A stretch of 64,000 nucleotides of DNA from Parapedobacter pyrenivorans (GTDB lineage Bacteria; Bacteroidota; Bacteroidia; Sphingobacteriales; Sphingobacteriaceae), in NCBI RefSeq assembly GCF_014636865.1, contig NZ_BMER01000001.1:2716718-2780717 (forward strand). The letters run 5' to 3'. Below, piece by piece: positions 17,667 to 24,791 of this stretch (position 1 is the first letter of the stretch; every line of letters begins with the position of its first letter). Below the pieces are notes generated by a model. That model was not told the origin of the DNA, ran no database searches, and saw nothing but the letters and a program-made list of their open reading frames with translations. The position numbers and the translations under genes are program-made.

Positions 17667-18035
17667 TCAATATTCATATCGCTCCACGGAAGCGATTTGG
17701 TTACCTTCTTTCGTAAACACCAATACCGGCTGATAACTGTCGGCTTCCTCCTCGGTAACCTTGAAGAAGCTGAGGATATGTACCGTATCACCCACCTTAG
17801 CATGCAACGCAGCACCACCGTTCATACAGATTTCACCACTGCCGCGCTTTCCAGGCAATACATAGGTCATGATACGGGCGCCGTTTATGGCGTTGTTGAT
17901 GTATACCTGTTCGTACTTTTTGATTTGGGCAGCATCCAATAGATCGGCATCTACCGTAATCGATCCGTTGTATTCGACGTTTGCCTCGGTTACTTTAACA
18001 GTGTGGATTTTTGATTTTAAAATAGTTAACTCCAT
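17667..18035 (-). CDS. panD: Aspartate 1-decarboxylase
   Basis: A 122-residue pyruvoyl enzyme that makes beta-alanine from aspartate for pantothenate and coenzyme A. The self-cleavage site Gly24-Ser25 is in place (VEYNGSITVDADLLDAA), with the N-terminal LKSKIH, the NGARIMTYV segment and GERGSG-like KRGSGEICMNGGAA as in characterised PanD. Length matches the family. No other pan gene is adjacent. It follows the 18068-19117 gene on the same strand by 32 bases and may be co-transcribed with it. It converges on the sialic-acid operon across a gap of 167 bases. Confidence 0.93.
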   Translation of the reverse strand: MELTILKSKIHTVKVTEANVEYNGSITVDADLLDAAQIKKYEQVYINNAINGARIMTYVLPGKRGSGEICMNGGAALHAKVGDTVHILSFFKVTEEEADSYQPVLVFTKEGNQIASVERYEY

Positions 18036-18067
18036 TTGTTGTTATTGTGTGTTTTTTAGTTTGATTG

Positions 18068-19117
18068 TTATGCTGTTCGGATGTAACTTTCGGACCGCTC
18101 ACATGTTTTCAAAAGAAATTGCTGCTCGCACTGTGTAATCACATGCCGTTGATAATGACAGTCGTATGTAAATTGATAAGGTAAGGAGGGGTCTATCCCG
18201 CCATCGGTTTGACAACTCACCTGATAATCTGCTTGGCCATCCACTCCGTATTTAACTACCAAGAGCGTGCCAGTTTCCGTTCCGGGTTCTAGGGCGAACC
18301 AAGCTCCTTCGCCGATGCCCCCTAGCCAATGAGCATGTACCGGTATTGATGCAGGCCGCTTCGGCTCGGCCATATTGCCGGGTTCGTTGTCGCAGGGTAA
18401 ATTTTTTGCCTTGGATGTCGATAGGTTATGCAATAGCAAATCTACCTGAAAGCGCAATGAGTGCCAGCGGGTCATCTGCTCGGATTCCAATATGCCTTCG
18501 TGGTAACAGTGAACGATGTTGTCTGGAGATGCATTCACCACGTTGCTCATCGGACTTGGTTTGAGGCTTTCGGGAAATTTTACACGCCGTTTTATGGGGC
18601 TTTCCGTTTCCCATCCCGCCAGCAACACCTGTGCAACAAACCGCGAACAACTATTGTTGCCCCCGGCTACGGCTCCATATGGAATCGGCCCTTGGTCAAC
18701 CAGCCCTTGCGCGAATTGGGTAGCTTTCCCAAAAGAGAGCCCATCGGCAATGGAAAAGAAAAGCCTGCCGCCGCCGTGTGTAGCACTTTCTTTTTGGTGG
18801 AGTTCAGTTAAAATCGCGTGTAGGTTATCGATGTGTCCTTTGTTGTCAACTTTTGCTCGGGTAGCTAGTACAAGCCTGGGATCGGAGGCAGCAGACCGAG
18901 CACGTCCGTAGCCGCGGGGAGTAACATACCGTCCGAAATCATAATAGGCCAGCAATCCTGTACGTTGATTTACCAATACGATAGCCGCATGGCCTACTCT
19001 GAAATTCAGGTTTTTTACAATTCCTACCCGCTTCAGTATCGCCATCCACTGTTCATCTCCACGTGCAGTTTGATCGGGCCAAGCAATAACCAATGCTAAG
19101 TCTCGGTATTCTTCCAA
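18068..19117 (-). CDS. Uncharacterised protein with possible permuted papain-like (NlpC/P60/LRAT-type) fold
   Basis: A 349-residue protein without signal peptide that I would place, from memory, in a Bacteroidota family of unknown function (possibly DUF6695). Two motifs stand out: VGHAAIVLVN with H43 and GGNNSCSRFVAQ with C157. A His-before-Cys order, with the Cys in an N(S)CxxF context, is typical of circularly permuted NlpC/P60-like cysteine hydrolases. This is inference. The start is a TTG at 19117 preceded by a strong Shine-Dalgarno GGAGG (complement of 19124-19128) at six bases, unusual for this phylum. The frame stays open about 37 codons further upstream with no ATG, GTG or TTG, so the N-terminus is uncertain. 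Confidence 0.75.
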   Translation of the reverse strand: MEEYRDLALVIAWPDQTARGDEQWMAILKRVGIVKNLNFRVGHAAIVLVNQRTGLLAYYDFGRYVTPRGYGRARSAASDPRLVLATRAKVDNKGHIDNLHAILTELHQKESATHGGGRLFFSIADGLSFGKATQFAQGLVDQGPIPYGAVAGGNNSCSRFVAQVLLAGWETESPIKRRVKFPESLKPSPMSNVVNASPDNIVHCYHEGILESEQMTRWHSLRFQVDLLLHNLSTSKAKNLPCDNEPGNMAEPKRPASIPVHAHWLGGIGEGAWFALEPGTETGTLLVVKYGVDGQADYQVSCQTDGGIDPSLPYQFTYDCHYQRHVITQCEQQFLLKTCERSESYIRTA

Positions 19118-19261
19118 CTTAATCCTCCGTTCACTAATTTTTTCTCCGGCAGTGAAATAACCTTCGAAATCTGTAAAGAATTGGGAATTTGGGTTAATAC
19201 GCTCACAATGATCAAATGTACTAGAAAACTTACTTATGAAATTAAATTATTCACGATTATA

Positions 19262-19285
19262 TTGCAAAAATTACCATTTTTGCAA
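19262..19285. promoter_or_regulatory. Perfect inverted repeat with embedded -7-like element upstream of the ThuA fusion gene
   Basis: Arms TTGCAAAAAT (19262-19271) and ATTTTTGCAA (19276-19285) are perfectly complementary around a 4-base spacer. The right arm contains CATTTTTG, one mismatch from the TAnnTTTG -7 consensus. The 13-mer CATTTTTGCAATC here also occurs upstream of the GntR gene (451-463). It could be an operator overlapping the promoter. Confidence 0.45.
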
Positions 19286-19313
19286 TCCAGGTGTAAACAT
19301 GATCAATCATAAC

Positions 19314-22300
19314 ATGAAAAGATTTTTGAAATCAGTAAATACTAAACCGTTTTTTTTGTTTTTATCACTGATCCTTTTCGTCGTTGCAATCTCATGCAAC
19401 AAACGCAGCGGCAATCCTCGAGTACTGGTATTTAGCAAGACGGCTGCCTTTTATCACGAATCTATTCCCGTCGGTAACGAAGCATTGATAAAACTTGCAA
19501 AGGAAAATGGATTCGACATCGATACCACTACCAATGCGGAGTGGTTCAATGAAGATACGCTGAAGAATTATTCGGCCGTTGTGTTCCTGAGTACTACGGG
19601 AGATGTGCTCAACCATTATCAGGAGGCCGCTTTCGAGCGGTATATCCAGGCCGGTGGTGGTTTTGTCGGTATACACGCGGCTTCCGATACGGAATACGAC
19701 TGGGGTTGGTTCGGTCGGTTGGTTGGGGGCTATTTCAAAAGTCATCCCCATCCACAGGAGGCAACGTTACAGGTGGTAGATTCGCTTCACCCAGCTACCC
19801 AAGGGTTGCCGGAAACGTTTACTTACCACGATGAATGGTACAACTTCAAAAAACTAAACCCCGACAACAAGGTGCTGGTCAGGATTGATGAAAATAGTTA
19901 TGAGGGTGGTGAAAACGGCGAAAATCATCCTATGATTTGGTACCACGAATATGACGGTGGTCGATCGTTCTACACCGCATTGGGACATTCTTCGGAGTCT
20001 TTCAGCGATCCACTGCACCTGAAGCTGATATTAGGGGGCATCAAATACGCAATTGGCAAGAACCTAAAATTGAATTACAGCAAGGCAAAAACGCAACTCG
20101 TACCCGAAAGGCAACGATTTGTGAAGACGCAACTGCTCACGGGTGAGCTTTTCGAGCCGACAGAGATGGCAATATTGCCCAATTTCGATGTTCTTGTGGC
20201 ACAGCGACGCGGTGAATTGATGCTTTTCCAGCAAGATAGCCAAACAGTCAAACAAGTAGGGTTTCTAGATGTGTACCATCAATCCGGAGTACCAAATGTA
20301 AATGCCGAGGAAGGTTTCATGGGGCTCGCTCTTGACCCGGATTATGAAAAAAATAAATTTCTTTATGCATTCTATAGCCCTATTGATACCGCGGTAAATC
20401 GCTTATCGCGTTTTGTGTACGACAACGGAAAGCTTGATGTCGCTTCCGAACAGGTTATCCTCCAGTTTTATTCTCAACGGCAAATCTGCTGCCATACCGG
20501 TGGGTCGATCGCCTTTGGCGGTGATGGATTACTTTATTTATCCACGGGCGACAATTCTACTCCTTTTGACCAGCCTGATCCATCAAAGTTCAAAAACCGG
20601 GGGTTTGCTCCTTTGGATGGCCGCCCCGGATACGAACAATATGATGCTCGCCGTTCATCGGGGAATACCAACGACCTTCGGGGTAAGATTCTTCGTATAA
20701 AAGTGTTGCCAGACGGCGGGTATGAAATACCCGATGGCAATCTCTTTGCGGAGGGCACCGACAAGACAAAACCAGAGATCTATGTAATGGGCAATCGTAA
20801 TCCATACCGTATCGCTGTAGACCAAAAGAATGGAAACCTCTATTGGGGAGAAGTAGGACCTGATGCAAACAATGATAGCTTGGCTACGCGAGGTCCGAGA
20901 GGGTACGACGAAGTGAACCAGGCTAGAAGAGCGGGCTTTTTTGGGTGGCCGCTGTTTGTAGGAAACAACTACGCTTATCGTTCATTTGATTATACAACAG
21001 GGAAGACCGGCGAGCCTTTCAACCCAGAAGCACCGGAAAACAACTCGCCGAACAATACCGGCTTGCAACAATTGCCTCCGGCGCAACCCGCGTATATCTG
21101 GTATCCGTATGCCGCATCACCTGATTTTCCGCAAGTAGGTACAGGTGGACGGAATGCGATGGCCGGACCGGTGTATTACACGGACATGTTTCCCACAGCT
21201 ACCCGATATCCAGCATACTACAATGGAAAGTTGATCATATATGACTGGATACGAGGGTGGATCAAGGCTGTGACCATGCTGCCCAATGGTGACTTCGATA
21301 AAATGGAACCATTTGTGGAAGGGGAGTCCTTTGCCAATCCCATTGATATGGAAGTCGGCAAGGATGGCCGATTGTATGTGCTGGAGTATGGTAAGGGCTG
21401 GTTTGCGAAAAACGCCGATGCCGGTATTGCACGGATTGACTACCTCGCTGGCAATCTGCCGCCGCAGGTAGGTGAAATTAAATTCGAAAAAAATAATGGC
21501 GGAGTTCCGTTTACCATAAAAGCCACGGTAGCGGCCGTCGACTATGAAAATGATAAGCTGACCTATACCTGGAAAATAGGTGAAGTGACGCAGCAAACAA
21601 CGGAGCCTTCGCTTACTTATACCCTGGATCGATCAGGGGACTATCCCGTTAGCGTCACAGTGAGTGACGCATCTGGCAACAATGCGGTTTCGAACCCCGC
21701 ATCGGTCTACGCCGGCAATGAAGAGCCCATCGTTGAGATTGTTTTATCCAATACGTCGGGCTTTTATAAACCAGGCGAGCGTATCGAGTATGAAGTGAAA
21801 GTGAATGATCAAGGTCGCGAAATTGATCCTGCAAACTTGGTGGTCTCTGTCGATTATGTCAAAGGCACCGATCTTGCAGGGGCGTCATTGGGACACCAAC
21901 AAGTGTCAGAACTTGTTTTGGGACGGAGTTTGATGATGGCATCGGACTGCCAGTCCTGCCATAAATTATCAGAAAAAAGCGTAGGACCTTCATTTATGCA
22001 GGTTGCCGAAAAGTATCACGGTCAAAAAGACGCTACGGCCTACCTGGTGGATAAGATTATAAATGGCGGTGGTGGCGTATGGGGCGAAGTTGCCATGGCC
22101 GCACACCCGGGTATGAAAGAGGGTGAGGCAAGGCAAATCGTGCAATGGGTGATGTCGTTGGCAGAAAACGCTTCAGCTAGGCAAAAGTCACTTCCGGCCA
22201 AAGGCGTCGTTGTGGCTAAAAAGCCCGATGCGCAGGCTGAAGAAACGGTATTACGTTTCCACGCGCAATATACGAATGTCCCCGGTATGGGTATAAGACC

Positions 22301-22352
22301 ATTACCCGGATCAAAAACAGTGGATCTAAAGTTGGAGCCGAAATCTGACTAA
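19314..22352 (+). CDS. Lipoprotein fusion: ThuA domain, PQQ-dependent sugar dehydrogenase, PKD-like domain and cytochrome c
   Basis: A protein of about 1012 residues from the ATG at 19314, which starts a lipoprotein signal (lipobox VAISC, Cys28). An in-frame ATG at 19299 is also possible. A ThuA-like (class I amidotransferase fold) domain covers about 35-255. A soluble quinoprotein glucose/sorbosone dehydrogenase-type propeller covers about 280-720 (EEGFMGLALDPDYE, CCHTGGSIAFGGDGLLYLSTGD, MGNRNPYRIAVD, GEVGPDAN). A PKD-like domain covers about 725-800. A cytochrome c domain has haem motif CQSCH at Cys879, and GPSFMQVAEKY follows. Periplasmic sugar oxidation with electrons passed to the attached haem is the likely role. 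The substrate is unknown. No partner enzyme is adjacent. Confidence 0.88.
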   Translation: MKRFLKSVNTKPFFLFLSLILFVVAISCNKRSGNPRVLVFSKTAAFYHESIPVGNEALIKLAKENGFDIDTTTNAEWFNEDTLKNYSAVVFLSTTGDVLNHYQEAAFERYIQAGGGFVGIHAASDTEYDWGWFGRLVGGYFKSHPHPQEATLQVVDSLHPATQGLPETFTYHDEWYNFKKLNPDNKVLVRIDENSYEGGENGENHPMIWYHEYDGGRSFYTALGHSSESFSDPLHLKLILGGIKYAIGKNLKLNYSKAKTQLVPERQRFVKTQLLTGELFEPTEMAILPNFDVLVAQRRGELMLFQQDSQTVKQVGFLDVYHQSGVPNVNAEEGFMGLALDPDYEKNKFLYAFYSPIDTAVNRLSRFVYDNGKLDVASEQVILQFYSQRQICCHTGGSIAFGGDGLLYLSTGDNSTPFDQPDPSKFKNRGFAPLDGRPGYEQYDARRSSGNTNDLRGKILRIKVLPDGGYEIPDGNLFAEGTDKTKPEIYVMGNRNPYRIAVDQKNGNLYWGEVGPDANNDSLATRGPRGYDEVNQARRAGFFGWPLFVGNNYAYRSFDYTTGKTGEPFNPEAPENNSPNNTGLQQLPPAQPAYIWYPYAASPDFPQVGTGGRNAMAGPVYYTDMFPTATRYPAYYNGKLIIYDWIRGWIKAVTMLPNGDFDKMEPFVEGESFANPIDMEVGKDGRLYVLEYGKGWFAKNADAGIARIDYLAGNLPPQVGEIKFEKNNGGVPFTIKATVAAVDYENDKLTYTWKIGEVTQQTTEPSLTYTLDRSGDYPVSVTVSDASGNNAVSNPASVYAGNEEPIVEIVLSNTSGFYKPGERIEYEVKVNDQGREIDPANLVVSVDYVKGTDLAGASLGHQQVSELVLGRSLMMASDCQSCHKLSEKSVGPSFMQVAEKYHGQKDATAYLVDKIINGGGGVWGEVAMAAHPGMKEGEARQIVQWVMSLAENASARQKSLPAKGVVVAKKPDAQAEETVLRFHAQYTNVPGMGIRPLPGSKTVDLKLEPKSD

Positions 22353-22374
22353 CATCGACTGCTGGCGGTAAAGG

Positions 22375-23526
22375 ATGTTAAAAGCGTATTGGAATCAATT
22401 AACAGATGTCGATCGCAAGCACTTGGCTGGGCTGGACCACCTGCGCGCATTGGCGATTATACTGGTTTTTTTATGCCACTATCGTGCCTATGACCGCCCA
22501 GCTTGGGTAAATGAAATCGGATTGTTCGGCTGGACTGGTGTCGATCTGTTTTTTGTGCTAAGCGGCTACCTGATCGGCAACCAGCTGATGCAGCAAGTTA
22601 AGGCTAGGCAATCCATCGGCTTTTCTGAGTTTTACCTGCATCGGGCATTAAGGATCTTTCCGGCATATTTCGTGGTGGTATTCCTATATTTCGTCTTTCC
22701 GTTTATCCGTGAGCGAGAAGGCATCGCGCCACTGTGGAAATTTTTAACCTTTACCCAGAATTTTGGTTTGGATTTCGGCAACGAGGCTACTTTCTCTCAC
22801 GCATGGTCGTTGTGCATTGAGGAACAGTTCTATTTACTGTTGCCTATCTCGCTGTGGCTGGTGGTACGTTCAGGTACATCGAAACGAGGGATTTGGATTT
22901 TCTTTGGCATCTTCATCTTTGGTCTGCTGATGCGGGGTGTTAATTGGATGTATTTCATGAAGCCTTTTTACGATGGAGGTCTGACTGACAATCGATTTGT
23001 TACCTATAATAAATGGATTTATTATCCGACGTACAATCGTTTGGATGGGCTTATGGTTGGCGTGGCAATTGCCGCTATCATGAATTATCGTCCACGATGG
23101 CGGGCCTGGCAAGCAAAGAGGGGAAATCAATTGCTGCTGGCAGGACTGGTATTATTGGCTGGCTCCTATTTTTTAATGCGGGGCGACCGTCTTGCGTTTT
23201 GGCCCACACTTCTGGGTTATCCACTACTTTCATTAGCTTACGGAATGATGGTCTTTGCGGCGCTTTCTCCGTCCTGTATTTTGCACCGTGTTCGCTGGAA
23301 GGTGAGCACGATAGTCGCTGCATTGTCATACGGGATGTATTTATGCCATAAATTTTTGAACCACATCCTGCAAGGACCATTAGATGCTTGGGGTGTTGCA
23401 GAGGCCGGCAGCCTACGTGTGCTGATCTGCTTGGCTGTATCTGTATTGGGGGCCTGGCTGCTGAATTTTCTGGTCGAATATCCGTTTATGAGGCTGAGAC
23501 TACGTCTTAGGAAAACTCATTCGTAG
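22375..23526 (+). CDS. Acyltransferase 3 family integral membrane protein
   Basis: A 383-residue polytopic membrane protein of the OafA/YrhL acyltransferase-3 family, which O-acylates sugars of envelope glycans. The N-terminal LDHLRALAIILVFLCHY contains the conserved Arg and the catalytic-type His. VDLFFVLSGYLIG and FYLHRALRIFPAYF are further family signatures, followed by about ten hydrophobic helices. It lies 22 bases after the ThuA fusion and may share its transcript. Its last 10 bases overlap the convergent gene at 23517. The acceptor is unknown. Confidence 0.9.
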   Translation: MLKAYWNQLTDVDRKHLAGLDHLRALAIILVFLCHYRAYDRPAWVNEIGLFGWTGVDLFFVLSGYLIGNQLMQQVKARQSIGFSEFYLHRALRIFPAYFVVVFLYFVFPFIREREGIAPLWKFLTFTQNFGLDFGNEATFSHAWSLCIEEQFYLLLPISLWLVVRSGTSKRGIWIFFGIFIFGLLMRGVNWMYFMKPFYDGGLTDNRFVTYNKWIYYPTYNRLDGLMVGVAIAAIMNYRPRWRAWQAKRGNQLLLAGLVLLAGSYFLMRGDRLAFWPTLLGYPLLSLAYGMMVFAALSPSCILHRVRWKVSTIVAALSYGMYLCHKFLNHILQGPLDAWGVAEAGSLRVLICLAVSVLGAWLLNFLVEYPFMRLRLRLRKTHS

Positions 23527-24257
23527 CGATAGCAATACAGTTTTCGGTCATCCTTACCGCAAAGCAGGTAATTGCCTTCTTCGGATAGTGGACCATAATA
23601 AGATAGTGGGTTGCAGCCTGCCGGCAAACCGATCCCCGTATCGGCCTGCACTTCCTGGTTTCCATCGGCGGCTTCGTTTGCCTCACGGTTACGGGTTTGA
23701 AGATGCCTTCCGCGAGCGTCAAAGGATAGGAGGCGGCTACCCGCCTGCACATCGATGCGGATATCTTCGGCACTTTCATGCGATGCTGTAACGCCTTGCC
23801 CAGTCGCCCGTTGCGGAAGCTGCAACGAAAAGCCGGGCAGGGGATCTCCATCTGTATCGATACGGTAAAGCCGTTCCGCGGTTGTAAATACCAAGGTCAG
23901 ATCAGCCAGTTGCTGGATGTCGCCGAGGATTGGACCCGGTAATTGCGCGTTCCATAATTGTTGGCCGCTTGGCGAAATCGCGTATAGGATATGATAGGCA
24001 TCTTGTACCAAAATGAATCGACTGGTATCCCCGATGCTGCCTACAATTGGCCTTGTTATCAATGCTGCATGGAGGTTAAATGTCCATATGGGACTCTCGC
24101 CCGAGGATATTTCGTCTTCGACGTCTTCATCTATCGCCGTGTTTTCGATCTCATGGTTGGGCAGGTCGCTTTGCCTCAAATTCGAAAAATAAAAATACGA
24201 AGTGATCAGCACAGCAATAAATACAATAGACGTGGCAATGATTATATTCCTCATCAC
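23517..24257 (-). CDS. Membrane-anchored hypothetical protein with PQQ-like repeats
   Basis: A 246-residue protein with one N-terminal membrane helix (about residues 4-26, IIIATSIVFIAVLITSYFYF) and an acidic linker (about 38-53). A region of short beta-type repeats follows (SGQQLWNAQLPGP, YRIDTDGDPLPGFSLQLP, LLSFDARGRHLQTR) resembling PQQ/WD-like propeller blades. The last 80 residues contain two cysteines and a KLYCYRYE end. I recognise no named family. The gene converges on the acyltransferase with a 10-base overlap. Confidence 0.7.
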   Translation of the reverse strand: MMRNIIIATSIVFIAVLITSYFYFSNLRQSDLPNHEIENTAIDEDVEDEISSGESPIWTFNLHAALITRPIVGSIGDTSRFILVQDAYHILYAISPSGQQLWNAQLPGPILGDIQQLADLTLVFTTAERLYRIDTDGDPLPGFSLQLPQRATGQGVTASHESAEDIRIDVQAGSRLLSFDARGRHLQTRNREANEAADGNQEVQADTGIGLPAGCNPLSYYGPLSEEGNYLLCGKDDRKLYCYRYE

Positions 24258-24377
24258 CTACAAACCTAACATAAAAAGTGCCATTCTCCAACCGCCTTGC
24301 ATATCCTATTAAATATAATTATGTTTGACAAAATATTGCGATTGTAAGTTGGCCTTGAATAAATCACTGCTATACCG

Positions 24378-24767
24378 ATGAATAAACGAATTATTCTCAC
24401 AGCCTCTTTCTTTGGCCTTACCGCTGTGGTACTGGGTGCCTTTGGAGCACATGGCTTGGAAGACAAAATCAGTAAAAATCATCTTGAAACTTGGGAGACT
24501 GCGGTAGACTATCAATTTTATCACACCGTGGCCTTGTTATTTTTGGCTACCTTTTCCAGAGCCAAAAATACATACATCAAGTTTTCTTTCATTACGTTCA
24601 CATTAGGAATGCTCTTGTTTTCCGGATCATTGTACGTGTTGAGTACCCGCGCGATTACGGATTTTGGAAACCCCGCTATTTTGGGACCAATTACCCCAAT
24701 TGGTGGATTGTGTTTCATTTTGGGATGGTTGGGATTGTTTGTGGCCACCATCAAAAACAAGGGGTAA
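24378..24767 (+). CDS. DUF423 family small membrane protein
   Basis: A 129-residue protein with four predicted membrane helices. The N-terminal signature FGLTAVVLGAFGAHGLEDKI and HTVALLFLA are typical of the DUF423 (YgdD-like) family, and GPITPIGGLCFILGWLGL forms the last helix pair. Function is not established for the family. It is 24 bases upstream of priA and co-directional, so the two are probably co-transcribed. It is divergent from the gene at 23517. Confidence 0.88.
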   Translation: MNKRIILTASFFGLTAVVLGAFGAHGLEDKISKNHLETWETAVDYQFYHTVALLFLATFSRAKNTYIKFSFITFTLGMLLFSGSLYVLSTRAITDFGNPAILGPITPIGGLCFILGWLGLFVATIKNKG

Positions 24768-24791
24768 CGTTTCTCCTTTTTTAAAATTACT

